A stretch of DNA of 64,000 nucleotides from JACCZX01 sp963801035 (GCA_963801035.1 CAWDDF010000003.1:310001-374000); one strand, 5' to 3'; positions 25,256 to 34,656 are shown, counted from the stretch's first letter. The notes: generated by a model from the letters alone, not told the origin. Program-made: numbers and translations.

Positions 25256-26379
25256 CTAGTCCCAACTCAATGCGCCGCCGCTTTGATACTCAAGCACTCG
25301 CGTTTCGAAAAAGTTGCGCTCCTTTTTCAGGTCGATCATCTCGCTCATCCACGGAAACGGGTTCTCTTCCTGCCGAAAGAGCGTCTCGATTCCGATCTGC
25401 TGCGCGCGCCGATTGGCGATGAAGCGCAAATAGCCTTTGAACATCGGCGCATTGAGCCCGAGTACTCCGCGCGGCATCGTGTCCTCGGCATAGGCATATT
25501 CGAGTTCGACCGCCTTGTGAAACAACGCGCGCACTTCCTCACGGAATGGCACCGTCCAGAGCTGCGGGTTCTCGAGCTTTATCTGATTGATCAGGTCGAT
25601 GCCAAAATTGCAGTGCATCGATTCGTCGCGCAGGATGTACTGATACTGCTCGGCGGCACCGGTCATCTTGTTTTGCCGGCCGAGCGCCAGGATCTGCGTG
25701 AAGCCGACGTAGAAGAACAGCCCTTCCATCAGGCAGGCGAAGACGATCAGGCTTTTTAGCAGCGCCTGGTCGCTTTCGATCGTTCCGGTGGTGAAGTGCG
25801 GGTCGGTCAACGTATCGATAAATGGGATCAGGAATTCGTCCTTGTCTCGGATCGATCCGACCTCGTGGTAGGCGTTGAAGATCTCGCCTTCCTCCAGCCC
25901 AAGGGATTCGACGATGTACTGATAGGCGTGCGTATGGATTGCTTCTTCGAACGCTTGCCGCAGCAGAAACTGACGGCACTCAGGCGCGGTGATATGGCGA
26001 TAGGTACCGAGCACGATGTTGTTGGCCGCAAGCGAGTCGGCAGTGACGAAGAAGCCGAGATTTCGCTTGACCAGGCGGCGCTCGTCGTCGGTCAGCCCGT
26101 TGGGGTCTTTCCACAGCGCAATGTCGCGCGACATGTTGACTTCCTGCGGCATCCAGTGATTCGCGCAGGTCGACAGATACTTTTCCCAGGCCCATTTGTA
26201 TTTGAATGGGACCAGCTGATTGACGTCGGTACGGCCGTTGATGATTCGCTTGTCGGCTACGTTGACGCGGCGTAGCTCGGGAGCGACCGGCTCGGCGGGA
26301 CCCGAGCATCGGTTTCGCGCACTCCCAGCGCGACAGCCGGCATCGACGCAATGTTTTCCTCCCAGGCGAGCGCGCTCAC
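25256..26379 (-). pseudogene. nrdB: Class Ia ribonucleotide reductase beta subunit, frameshifted near the N-terminus
   Basis: The small, diiron-tyrosyl-radical subunit of ribonucleotide reductase. Nearly the whole protein is readable in one frame, from LRRVNVADKRIINGRTDV through WMPQEVNMSRDIALWKDP, the iron-binding EEAIHTHAYQYI and RDESMHCNFGIDLI, to the C-terminus; but that frame has no start codon before residue MPQEVNM at 26152, which would delete about 40 essential residues. The natural start (GTG at 26379 overlapping the nrdA TGA, with GAGG upstream) encodes MSALAWEENIASMPAVALGV in a different frame. One missing base close to 26297 separates them. Since the enzyme is normally essential, a sequence error is the first explanation; a real mutation is the alternative. 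Confidence 0.85.
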
Positions 26380-29312
26380 TGGCATGCCTCGCATTCGGAA
26401 AATGCCGCGTCGCCCGGCTTCAGCATGCACACCTGGCCGTCCAGCTTCGCACCGTTGGCCAGCGCATCCGTGGGAACCGCATTTAACTGGCCAGTGTTCG
26501 TGGTCGATTTCTCCGCGTGCGTCGCGCCGATGGTGCGGAGGTAATACGTGGTTTTCAATCCGCGCCGCCACGCAAGTCTGTAGGTCTCGTCCAGCTTCCT
26601 ACCCGAAACGCCCCCCATATATATATTGAGGGACTGCGCCTGGTCGATCCACTTCTGGCGCCGCGCCGCGCATTCGATCAGCCAGGCCGGATCGATTTCG
26701 AAGGCAGTGGCATACAGCTTGCGCACTTCAGGCGGGACCCGCTCGCTTTTGGCGAGCGAGCCGTCGTAGTACTTCAATTCGTGCACCATGACCTCATCCC
26801 ACACGCCTAGGGATTTCAGGTCGCGCACGAGGTACTCGTTGACGACGGTAAATTCACCCGACAGGTTGGACTTGACGAACAGGTTCTGAAACGTCGGCTC
26901 AATACAGGCGTCAACGCCAACGATGTTCGAAATCGTCGCAGTGGGCGCAATCGCGACGCAATTCGAATTGCGCATGCCGTGTTGCTGGATACGGTCGCGC
27001 AACGCATCCCAGTCCATCGACGAACTGGCGTCGACGTCGACCAATGAGAGGCCGCCGTCGCCTTTCAGCTGACCGCGCTGCTGCTTCAGTAGCTCGAGCG
27101 AGTCCTGCGGCAAGATGCCGCGGTCCCACAGCGAGCCGGCGAATGACGAGTACTGGCCACGCTCCTGCGCGAGTTCGGTCGAGGCCCAGTAGGCGTAGTA
27201 GCACGTTGCTTCCATGCTGCGATCGGCGAACTCGACTGCTTCATTCGAAGCGTAGGGAACGCGCATCATGTGCAGGCAGTTCTGAAAGCCCATGATGCCG
27301 AGGCCCACCGGGCGATGCTTGACGTTCGAGTTGCGGGCCTTGTTGACGGCGTAATAATTGATGTCGATCACGTTGTCGAGCATTCGCATCGCCGTGCGGA
27401 TGGTTTTCTTCAGTTTTACGTGATCCAGCTCGTAGTTGCCATTAACGGCCGGCTTCATGTGCGCCGGCAGGTTGACTGAGCCGAGATTGCAAACAGCGAT
27501 TTCCGTATCCGACGTATTCAGCGTGATTTCAGTGCACAGATTCGAGCTGTGGATCGTTCCGACATGTTGTTGCGGCGAACGCAGGTTGCATGCATCCTTG
27601 AACGTGATCCAGGGGTGCCCGGTTTCAAACAGCATTGACAGCATCTTTCGCCACAACGCCTGCGCCGACACCTTCTTGAAGAGCTTTAGCTCTCCGCGGG
27701 CCGCCTTTTCCTCGTAACGCACATACGCTTCCTCGAACGAGCGGCCGGTGCGGTCGTGCAGGTCGGGGCAGTCCGACGGCGAAAACAGAGTCCACTCGCC
27801 GCCTTCGAACACGCGTTTCATGAACAGATCCGGGATCCAGTTCGCGGTATTCATGTCGTGCGTGCGCCTGCGATCGTCACCCGTGTTCTTGCGCAGCTCG
27901 AGAAACTCTTCAATATCCAGGTGCCAGGTTTCGAGGTAGCAACAGACGGCGCCCTTGCGTTTGCCGCCCTGATTCACGGCAACCGCCGTGTCGTTAACCA
28001 CTTTCAGGAACGGCACCACCCCTTGACTCTTGCCGTTGGTGCCTTTGATGTGACTGCCCAGCGCGCGTACCGGCGTCCAGTCGTTGCCCAGTCCGCCTGC
28101 GTATTTGGCGAGCAGCGCATTTTCCTTGATGGCCTCGTAGATGCCGTCCAGATCATCGCCTACGGTCGACAGATAGCACGACGAGAGCTGCGAGTGACGT
28201 GTGCCTGCATTGAACAGCGTCGGCGTCGAGCTCATGAAATCGAAGCTCGACAGCACTTCGTAGAACTCGATTGCGCGGGTCTCTCGCTCTATTTCGTTTA
28301 GGGCGAGTCCCATCGCAACGCGCATGAAAAATACCTGGGGTAGCTCGAAACGCCGGCCGTCGTGGTGCAGGAAGTAACGGTCGTAAAGCGTCTGCAGGCC
28401 CAGATAGTTGAAGTTCAAGTCGCGGCGCGCGTCGAGCGCTGCGCCGAGGCGCTTCAAGTCGAACTGGCCAAGCCGCTCGTCCAGCAGAGCCGCGCCGATG
28501 CCGTGCTTGATCAGCCGCGGAAAAACTTCCGCGTACCGCGTCTGCATCTCGGGTTGGGTGACCTCTTCACCCAGCACTTCGCGCCTCACCGTGTGCAGCA
28601 GCAGACGCGCGGTGACCGTCGAATACGCGGGATCCTTCTCGATCAGCGCGCGCGCGGCCAATATCGCCGACTTGTATACCTCGTCAAGCGGAACTCCGTC
28701 ATACAAATTCTTAACCGTCTCGGATAACACGGCGTCAGGCGTGACGTAGTCGGCCAGGCCCTCGCACGCCGCGCGAACAATCGCCTCGAGCCGTGACATG
28801 TCCAGCGGTACCTTGACGCCGTTCTCCAGCATGGACAACTTTGGCGCCGTTGAGCTCGCGCGCGTGGAATCCTTCGCCCGCTCCTGCGCACGTCTTTCTC
28901 GATACAAGACGTAAGAGCGGGCGACATCGTGAGCGCCGTCGCGCATCAGCGACAGCTCCACTTGATCCTGCACGTCTTCTATATGAAAGGTGCCGCCGGC
29001 GGGTAACCGTCGCACTAGCGCCCGCACTGTGCCGTCGGTCAACTTTTCCACCTGCTCACGTACGGCGGCCGAGCCTGCGCCCTGACCGCCGCGCACTGCG
29101 ATGAACGCCTTCGTCATAGCTACCGCAATCTTCGACGGCTCGAACGAAACGACCGACCCGTTGCGGCGAATGACCTTGTAATCGCCAAACGATGTTGCGT
29201 TGACTGCACTGATTCCCACAGCTGCCGGCTTCGACTCCTGCGAAAAGTCATGAGCGCCTGCCGCAGCGGCGCCCCCGGACGCGCCGTGCGTCGCCATCTC
29301 CTGAAACTGCAT
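26376..29312 (-). CDS. nrdA: Class Ia ribonucleotide reductase alpha subunit
   Basis: A 978-residue catalytic subunit that reduces ribonucleoside diphosphates to deoxy forms. An N-terminal tail of about 40 residues precedes an ATP-cone (KVIRRNGSVVSFEPSKIAVA), the allosteric activity domain. The core shows SSNLCTEITLNTSDTE with the radical-site Cys, NLGSVNLPAHM, and the catalytic barrel, and the C-terminus ends SECEACQ with the redox-shuttle CxxC pair. ATG at 29312 is preferred to 29342 because GGGGGTGA lies just before it. nrdB follows with a four-base overlap. Paired NrdR boxes about 230 bp upstream indicate repression by NrdR when dATP is high. Confidence 0.95.
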   Translation of the reverse strand: MQFQEMATHGASGGAAAAGAHDFSQESKPAAVGISAVNATSFGDYKVIRRNGSVVSFEPSKIAVAMTKAFIAVRGGQGAGSAAVREQVEKLTDGTVRALVRRLPAGGTFHIEDVQDQVELSLMRDGAHDVARSYVLYRERRAQERAKDSTRASSTAPKLSMLENGVKVPLDMSRLEAIVRAACEGLADYVTPDAVLSETVKNLYDGVPLDEVYKSAILAARALIEKDPAYSTVTARLLLHTVRREVLGEEVTQPEMQTRYAEVFPRLIKHGIGAALLDERLGQFDLKRLGAALDARRDLNFNYLGLQTLYDRYFLHHDGRRFELPQVFFMRVAMGLALNEIERETRAIEFYEVLSSFDFMSSTPTLFNAGTRHSQLSSCYLSTVGDDLDGIYEAIKENALLAKYAGGLGNDWTPVRALGSHIKGTNGKSQGVVPFLKVVNDTAVAVNQGGKRKGAVCCYLETWHLDIEEFLELRKNTGDDRRRTHDMNTANWIPDLFMKRVFEGGEWTLFSPSDCPDLHDRTGRSFEEAYVRYEEKAARGELKLFKKVSAQALWRKMLSMLFETGHPWITFKDACNLRSPQQHVGTIHSSNLCTEITLNTSDTEIAVCNLGSVNLPAHMKPAVNGNYELDHVKLKKTIRTAMRMLDNVIDINYYAVNKARNSNVKHRPVGLGIMGFQNCLHMMRVPYASNEAVEFADRSMEATCYYAYWASTELAQERGQYSSFAGSLWDRGILPQDSLELLKQQRGQLKGDGGLSLVDVDASSSMDWDALRDRIQQHGMRNSNCVAIAPTATISNIVGVDACIEPTFQNLFVKSNLSGEFTVVNEYLVRDLKSLGVWDEVMVHELKYYDGSLAKSERVPPEVRKLYATAFEIDPAWLIECAARRQKWIDQAQSLNIYMGGVSGRKLDETYRLAWRRGLKTTYYLRTIGATHAEKSTTNTGQLNAVPTDALANGAKLDGQVCMLKPGDAAFSECEACQ

Positions 29313-29676
29313 GTCACCCCCAAGTCGAATTGCGGCCTGCATCCGTTATGCCCCCCAACGCGAATTGAAATCTCGTTCGCGCGATTGCACGTCGTCGATG
29401 CAAACACCACTAGTTCTAGTCGCTGACTTCAACGCTCGGACCGCCGATCATCAGCGCACTGCGCTTCGAATGTCGCATACCACCTTGCTAACCGAGCCGC
29501 CGGCCACCGCGCCCGTACAGCTCCACGTTCCGCAAAGGTGTACAACATCTTGTATGTACTCGTTCATCTATCACTACGAATAGTAGACGCATCATATGCG
29601 CAGAATTTTCGAAACTCAACAAGTGTTGATGGCGCAACGCATCGAAGATGCGTCGGACTGCGGCCGAGAAAAATAA
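29313..29676. promoter_or_regulatory. nrdAB control region
   Basis: A 364-bp gap between the nrdA start and the end of ampD. Besides the two NrdR boxes (next entry) it contains a perfect 12-bp inverted repeat ACTAG-TT-CTAGT at 29409-29420, which could be another operator or a leader hairpin. No reading frame here looks coding and no clear -35/-10 pair was identified. Confidence 0.5.
29540..29586. promoter_or_regulatory. Tandem NrdR boxes upstream of nrdA
   Basis: Two sites fit the NrdR consensus acaCwAtATaTwGtgt. Site 1 core CAACATCTTG (29543-29552) sits in the perfect dyad TACAA-CATC-TTGTA. Site 2 core CTACGAATAG (29574-29583) sits in ACTA-CGAA-TAGT. The cores begin exactly 31 bp apart, about three helical turns, the spacing known for paired NrdR boxes. 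Site 1 matches 11 of 16 consensus positions and site 2 matches 10. No nrdR gene is in the window. Confidence 0.6.
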
Positions 29677-30231
29677 TCAGGCGGTCGGAATGGAAACGCT
29701 TGACGGGAGCTCGAGACGACCCCAGTCAAAAAACGGACCGGGATCTGTCTTCCGATCGGGAGCGATGTCAGAGTGCCCGCGTACGGCTTCGATCGGGTAC
29801 ACAGTGAGCAGCGCAGAAATAATTGTGTTCAGCGTTGCGTATTGCATATCAGAAAACACCTCGAAGTCAGTCCCTTCAACTTCGATACCGATCGAAAAGT
29901 CATTGCATGCCGGACGACCGTTGAAATGCGAAACGCCTGCATGCCACGCTCGGTCGCTAAAGGAGACGAACTGCGTTGCGGCACCGTCGCGCTCGATCAA
30001 GACATGCGCCGACACGCGCAGGCCAGCCAACTGAACGAAATACGGATCGGCGGACACGTCAAGCGTATTGGTGAACAGTCGCGATATGTGGCCGCCACCG
30101 TAGTAACCGGGCGGCAGGCTGATGTTATGAACAACCACCAGTCCGATTTCGGTACCTGACGGCCGGGCATCAAAGTTGGGCGAATGAACACGCAAGACGC
30201 CTTCGAGCCAGCCGTCGGAACGGACAATCAC
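29677..30231 (-). CDS. ampD: 1,6-anhydro-N-acetylmuramyl-L-alanine amidase AmpD
   Basis: A 184-residue cytoplasmic zinc amidase that removes the peptide from 1,6-anhydroMurNAc during wall recycling and so keeps muropeptide inducers low. Zinc ligands are visible: His in GLVVVHNISLPPG, His and Asp in GHSDIAPDRKTDPGPFFDW; the substrate segment WHAGVSHFNGRPACNDFSIG is typical. The start is GTG at 30231, overlapping the pilR stop as GTGA, so translation is probably coupled. The released tripeptide is the substrate of Mpl, encoded at 15-17 kb. Confidence 0.94.
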   Translation of the reverse strand: MIVRSDGWLEGVLRVHSPNFDARPSGTEIGLVVVHNISLPPGYYGGGHISRLFTNTLDVSADPYFVQLAGLRVSAHVLIERDGAATQFVSFSDRAWHAGVSHFNGRPACNDFSIGIEVEGTDFEVFSDMQYATLNTIISALLTVYPIEAVRGHSDIAPDRKTDPGPFFDWGRLELPSSVSIPTA

Positions 30232-31718
30232 TTGATACCTAAACGTTGCATCCGATAGCGCAGTTGTCGAAACGTGATGCCAAGTAGTTGAGCAGCCGCA
30301 GTGCGGTTGTAGCGCGTCTTAGCGAGCGCAGAGCGAATCGCATCGCGCTCGAGCGAATCGAGATAAGCGGCAAGCGAGGTCGGAACTCCATCGACGACCT
30401 GAAAGTCAAGAACTGCCGACGTCGCGAAGTCTTCAGCGGGTTCCGGCAGGGGCGTGGCTGCTTCGTCGACCGAGATGAGGTCCACATCGACTGGGGCGTC
30501 GCGTTCCGCGTCGGGCAACATCAGATCGTCCGGCGTCAACATGTCATCGCCGGCGAGCGCGACCGCCCGCTCCAGAATGTTTTCGAGCTCGCGCACATTG
30601 CCGGGAAAGCGATATCCCTTCAAGGCCGCAGTAGCCGCCGGCGACAAGTGTGCGCGTCGCGAGCCCGCGCGTTCGGATATACGCTTCAGAATCGAATCGG
30701 CGAGTACTGGAATGTCATCCAGCCGCTCGCGCAATCCGGGAACGCGCAGCTCGATCACGTTCAGCCGATAGAACAAATCCTGTCTGAATCGCCCCGCGGT
30801 GACGAGCGCACCGAGGTCCTGATGCGTGGCGCTGACAAGCCGAACATCCACCGGCTCTTCCGCTGAAGCGCCCACCTTGCGTACGCGGCGCTCCTGGATG
30901 GCGCGCAGCAATTTCACTTGCATCGCGAGAGGCAATTCGGCGACTTCGTCAAGGAAGAGCGTGCCGCCTGCCGCGGCCTGAAAGAACCCTTCCCGATCGC
31001 GTTCGGCGCCGGTGAACGCACCCTTGCGATAACCGAAGAACTCGGCCTCCATCAGCGTTTCCGGGATTGCACCGCAATTGACTGCGACAAATGGCTGTTC
31101 ACTCCGACTGGACGAGTCGTGAATTGCGCGTGCCGCAAGCTCCTTGCCGCTGCCGGACTCGCCACGAATAGAGACCGGCGCCATGCTGCGCGCGAGCCGA
31201 CCGATCATCGTGCGCATCTGCTGCATCACCGGCGTGTCGCCGGTCAGGCGCGCCAGTGCGTTGACGCCGCTTAAACTTGTCGCAGCAGTCGTCGCCGCGA
31301 TGTTTGGGACTTCGCGCACCGCAGAGCGAACCAGCATCCGCAACTGATCGATATCCACCGGCTTGGTCAGATAGTCGAATGCGCCCGCCTTTAGCGCCGC
31401 TACGGCATTTTCAGCGCTGCCGTATGCGGTGATCACTGCGATCGGCGGGCCGGCCGATGCTGACACGTGTCGTACCAGATCGAGCCCGCTGCCATCGGGC
31501 AATCGCATATCGGTCAGACAGAGCGAGTACGCGTTACGCGCCAGTAATGCTCGTGCAGCGCTGACCGACTCGGCCGTATCGACGTCGAGCCCAAGGCGTA
31601 CCAGCGTCAATGACAACAACTCGCGAAGGTGAGCTTCGTCATCGACCACAAGCACCGCGGGCAGCCTGCGCTGCATCGGCGTGGCTGGCGAAGGATCGGA
31701 GCCGACGGTCGGGTTCAT
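30228..31718 (-). CDS. pilR: Sigma54-dependent response regulator PilR
   Basis: A 496-residue NtrC-type activator. Receiver domain (about 20-135) with phosphoacceptor Asp in LCLTDMRLPDGSGLDL and the Lys in FDYLTKPVD; AAA+ domain (about 165-400) with Walker A GESGSGKE, the sigma54-contact loop GAFTGA, Walker B GGTLFLDE and the arginine region FRQDLFYRLNVIELR; C-terminal Fis-type helix-turn-helix ending TAAAQLLGITFRQLRYRMQR. With the adjacent PilS it is expected to activate pilA transcription in response to pilin levels. It starts 45 bp after pilS in the same direction. Confidence 0.93.
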   Translation of the reverse strand: MNPTVGSDPSPATPMQRRLPAVLVVDDEAHLRELLSLTLVRLGLDVDTAESVSAARALLARNAYSLCLTDMRLPDGSGLDLVRHVSASAGPPIAVITAYGSAENAVAALKAGAFDYLTKPVDIDQLRMLVRSAVREVPNIAATTAATSLSGVNALARLTGDTPVMQQMRTMIGRLARSMAPVSIRGESGSGKELAARAIHDSSSRSEQPFVAVNCGAIPETLMEAEFFGYRKGAFTGAERDREGFFQAAAGGTLFLDEVAELPLAMQVKLLRAIQERRVRKVGASAEEPVDVRLVSATHQDLGALVTAGRFRQDLFYRLNVIELRVPGLRERLDDIPVLADSILKRISERAGSRRAHLSPAATAALKGYRFPGNVRELENILERAVALAGDDMLTPDDLMLPDAERDAPVDVDLISVDEAATPLPEPAEDFATSAVLDFQVVDGVPTSLAAYLDSLERDAIRSALAKTRYNRTAAAQLLGITFRQLRYRMQRLGIK

Positions 31719-31763
31719 TGGAGACGGTTATCGCTCAGGGCGCTCTCAACACGCTGAATGCAT

Positions 31764-33485
31764 TTATCGAATAGGCAGCGTGTCAAGAAATCCTTGTTGC
31801 TCATTACCCACCAGCGCACCGCCGCCAAATCGCAGCAAGAATCCGTCGCGCGATGAACCGTCGACTTCGCGCCGCGATGAATACGACAGCACCGCACGAT
31901 TAGTGACGCAAAACTCACGTGCCAAATAAAGCCCGAGCCCGGTTCCCTGCGAACGCGTGGTAAAAAACGGCTCGAACAAGGCAGCTCGCGCATCGGTCGG
32001 TACACCTGCTCCATCATCGAATACCCATAGCTGTGCGCGGTCCTGTTCGGGCGCCTGCTCGATCTGAATACTGACCGACTTCGGACCTCCGGTCGCATAA
32101 CGCAGCGCGTTGTCGACAAGGTTATAAAGCACCTGGCGCAGATGTGATTGCTCGAATTTCACTCGCAGTCCGGGCTCGGCTTCAAGCTGGATCGTTGTCG
32201 GCGCCAGAGCCCGGTCCCGGATGAACTCGGCCATGAACTGCTGCACGAATTCGCCGATGTCGATCTCGTCACCCAGCGGCGGCTCGCGTCGCGCGACGCG
32301 CAGCACGTCTTCGACAAGCCGGTTAAGTCGCTGCGTGTTTTCACGCACGATCCCGGACAAGCGCTTCAGAAGCGGATCGGCGCTGTCCTCGCCCATCAAC
32401 TGGCCGGCATGACTGATTGCTGCAAGTGGGTTGCGAATTTCATGGGCGATCGATGCCGTGAGCCGACCCATTGCAGCGAGCTTCAATTGCTGGGCGCGAT
32501 CTTCTACGTCGCGTACATCTTCGATAAAGATGACGAACTCCTCGTCGGAACCGGAGGTCGGTCGCGCAAACCGTGCGCGCATGCGCGACTCGATCAACGG
32601 GCTCAATGCGGTATCTGCTCCCGCCATCACCGTGTTGGACCAGGCGCCCTCGCTGCGCCCGGCATCGATCCACCGAACAAATGCCTCCGCCAGCGCCGCG
32701 GCTGTGGGCACGTCCCTTAAGCGCACACCGGTCAGCTGCGCCGATGGCTCGAGACCCAGCATGCGGCGTGCGGCGCGATTATTGGCGCGGACTTGAGTGG
32801 CGGGATCGACGACGATCACGCCCTGCTGCATCTGTGCAATCACCAACCGGTTGATGGCCAGCTGGTTTTGAAGGTCGCGGCCGCGGGAGCGAGCCAGCCG
32901 CTCCTGGCTCGCCAGTCGAGAACTGAGCGCACGTAGCAGCGCAGTAACGGCAAACAGGGCAGCTCCATAGAGGCCGGCTTGAAAAAGCAGCGGATCTGAG
33001 CCGTCGACCGACAAGGTTCGGACGCCGGCGTCGACCAAGATCACCAGCACGGCAACGGCGCACACGAAAAACACGAGCGTCGATGGCAATAACAACGAAG
33101 CACCGGCCAGCGGAAGCAGAAACAAAATTACCCAGCCGGATGCCACCCCGCCGCTAGTGACGACCAGCACGGTAATGACGACAAAGTCGAGCACCAGTTG
33201 TCCGATTACCTGCGCAAAAAAGCGTCGATGCAGGTAAAGGGAAAGGCCGGCAAACAATGCAGCGAACGCGAAATACGAGAGCGACGCTGCGAGGGTCGAG
33301 CCCGTAGCGCCGCTTACTCCAATAGGCCGTGGCCCAAAGGCAGCGCTGGCAAATACGAGCGCGGCTGCAACAATGACGCGCGTGCTGGCGAAATACTCCA
33401 AAGCACGCCAAGGCGTCTCGTCATCGCCAATCTTGCCGTCGAGCGGCAAGTCGACTGCTTGAATCGACGAGTCGGACGTGGTCAC
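31764..33485 (-). CDS. pilS: Sensor histidine kinase PilS
   Basis: A 573-residue membrane kinase. About six hydrophobic segments occupy residues 30-200 (for example VIGQLVLDFVVITVLVV and VILFLLPLAGASLLLPS), the PilS arrangement. A PAS-like region follows (VIVVDPATQVRANNRAARRML), then the His-kinase core: GRLTASIAHEIRNPLAAISH with the phosphoacceptor His, N-box LVDNALRYATGG, and ATP-binding FDDGAGVP and GTGLGLYLAREF. Start GTG at 33485. Its partner pilR is directly downstream, and a PP0621 gene ends 29 bp upstream. Confidence 0.93.
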   Translation of the reverse strand: MTTSDSSIQAVDLPLDGKIGDDETPWRALEYFASTRVIVAAALVFASAAFGPRPIGVSGATGSTLAASLSYFAFAALFAGLSLYLHRRFFAQVIGQLVLDFVVITVLVVTSGGVASGWVILFLLPLAGASLLLPSTLVFFVCAVAVLVILVDAGVRTLSVDGSDPLLFQAGLYGAALFAVTALLRALSSRLASQERLARSRGRDLQNQLAINRLVIAQMQQGVIVVDPATQVRANNRAARRMLGLEPSAQLTGVRLRDVPTAAALAEAFVRWIDAGRSEGAWSNTVMAGADTALSPLIESRMRARFARPTSGSDEEFVIFIEDVRDVEDRAQQLKLAAMGRLTASIAHEIRNPLAAISHAGQLMGEDSADPLLKRLSGIVRENTQRLNRLVEDVLRVARREPPLGDEIDIGEFVQQFMAEFIRDRALAPTTIQLEAEPGLRVKFEQSHLRQVLYNLVDNALRYATGGPKSVSIQIEQAPEQDRAQLWVFDDGAGVPTDARAALFEPFFTTRSQGTGLGLYLAREFCVTNRAVLSYSSRREVDGSSRDGFLLRFGGGALVGNEQQGFLDTLPIR

Positions 33486-33514
33486 TCAGTGCGAAACAGG
33501 ATGAATCGCCGCAT

Positions 33515-33745
33515 TTATTCGCTTGGAGGCGGGGTCGCCCGGCGATGTTCTTCGCAACAGAAATAACGCTCGTCTTGTATCAGCGCTTCCTCTCGCGGGA
33601 TGTGTAAGCCACACGTCGCGCAGCTCACCATCGGCAGGCGAGGAACGCTCGAATCGGTATTCGACGGCGGTCGCTTCATCCGCAGAATCCGCCAAACAAG
33701 ATAGATCGCGAGCGCAAGGAGCACGAAAAACACGACCCGGCTCAT
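33515..33745 (-). CDS. PP0621-family small membrane protein
   Basis: A 76-residue protein with one N-terminal membrane helix (VVFFVLLALAIYLVWRIL) and a short cytoplasmic or periplasmic domain carrying two cysteine pairs: SCATCGLHIP and RYFCCEEH, a likely small zinc site. This is the PP0621 pattern, found beside pilS in many betaproteobacteria and of unknown role. ATG at 33745 has GGAG nine bases upstream; a GTG two codons earlier overlaps the stop of the CcsA-like gene (GTGA) and is the alternative start. Confidence 0.8.
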   Translation of the reverse strand: MSRVVFFVLLALAIYLVWRILRMKRPPSNTDSSVPRLPMVSCATCGLHIPREEALIQDERYFCCEEHRRATPPPSE

Positions 33746-33747
33746 GC

Positions 33748-34587
33748 TCACGTTCTCCGCAGCAGCACTTCAAGCACGAAGTGACTGCCGATATAGGCCA
33801 GCATCAACATTACAAAGCCCGTAAGCGTCCACCGTAGCGCCGTGCGGCCACGCCAGCCAAATACCAAGCGCCCCAGCAATAACCCAGCGAACACGATCCA
33901 CGAGGCGATGGCAAATACGGTCTTGTGATCGAACCGCAGTGGCCTGCCGAACAACTGCTCCGAAAAAAAAATCCCACTGACCAGGGTCGCTGACAGCAAG
34001 ATGAATCCCACCGTGATTAATCTGAACAACACACCTTCCATCGCCAGCAGTGGCGGCAGCCGATCGATGACAAACGCAAGCCGTCCGCCGCTTGCGGAAG
34101 CTTCTCCGTGCAGCCGGCGCTCCATCGTTGCCATTAGCAACGCATGAATAGCAGCGATCGTCAGGAGGCTATAGGCAAGAATCGCCAGCAGCAGATGAAC
34201 CTGGAACAGTGGCGCGCCGCTCGATCTACCGACGATAGCGCCGGGAAACAATGCGGGCAGCAAAGATGCCGCACCGGCCAGCGGCAGCACTAACAAGAAC
34301 ATGCCGCGTGACGGCGAGAACATGGCCTCGACGCATACGATCAACGCGGTGATCCAAAGTGTCGCTGAAAGTGCGTGCGCGAACCCGAAGCGGAGTTCGC
34401 CGCTGTCGAACATTCCGTGCAACAGCAGCGTTCCGTGCAGAATCAGCGCCAACGCAAGCACCAGACCATGCCATAGCGGCGCGCGCTCGGAACCCGGTCG
34501 CTGAACGCTCCATTCGCGCCATGCCAGCAGCAGGTAGAGCGCGGCGACGGCCACGTACAATGCGAGCCACTCGAAGCGCAACTGCAT
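33748..34587 (-). CDS. Cytochrome c assembly (CcsA/YpjD-like) membrane protein
   Basis: A 279-residue protein with about eight predicted membrane helices, of the CcsA/CcmC cytochrome c assembly superfamily in the short YpjD form. The C-terminal half has the family pattern LVSGIFFSEQLFGRPLRFDHKT, where the His could be a haem or metal ligand, and a Trp-rich motif is absent. YpjD/CorE relatives are linked to metal export or haem handling, so a cytochrome c role is not certain. ATG at 34587 is preferred; an upstream TTG extension (to 34632) would run into the divergent ffh promoter region. A TATAAA lies six bases before the ATG. Confidence 0.82.
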   Translation of the reverse strand: MQLRFEWLALYVAVAALYLLLAWREWSVQRPGSERAPLWHGLVLALALILHGTLLLHGMFDSGELRFGFAHALSATLWITALIVCVEAMFSPSRGMFLLVLPLAGAASLLPALFPGAIVGRSSGAPLFQVHLLLAILAYSLLTIAAIHALLMATMERRLHGEASASGGRLAFVIDRLPPLLAMEGVLFRLITVGFILLSATLVSGIFFSEQLFGRPLRFDHKTVFAIASWIVFAGLLLGRLVFGWRGRTALRWTLTGFVMLMLAYIGSHFVLEVLLRRT

Positions 34588-34593
34588 CGAATC

Positions 34594-34602
34594 TTTATAC
34601 CA
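34594..34602 (-). promoter_or_regulatory. Extended -10 promoter element of the CcsA-like gene
   Basis: On the minus strand TGGTATAAA contains an extended -10 (TGn before TATAAA, 34599-34594). Only six bases separate it from the ATG at 34587, so transcription could begin on the A of the start codon, giving a leaderless message. No -35 match was seen, as is usual for extended -10 promoters. Confidence 0.4.
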
Positions 34603-34656
34603 TGCAGCTATCGGAGTTTTCCTCTGCGCCAAGACTGAAATTCACTTCCTTTTCCG

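Noticed and set aside
29402..29420. A third NrdR box at ACACCACTAGTTCTAG
   Set aside because: Only about half the consensus positions match and the spacing to the other boxes is not a fixed number of turns; kept only as a dyad.
30228..33485. A complete pilus locus including pilin near pilSR
   Set aside because: Only the regulators are here; no prepilin-like leader (Gly-Phe-Thr-Leu-Ile-Glu type) was found anywhere in the window.
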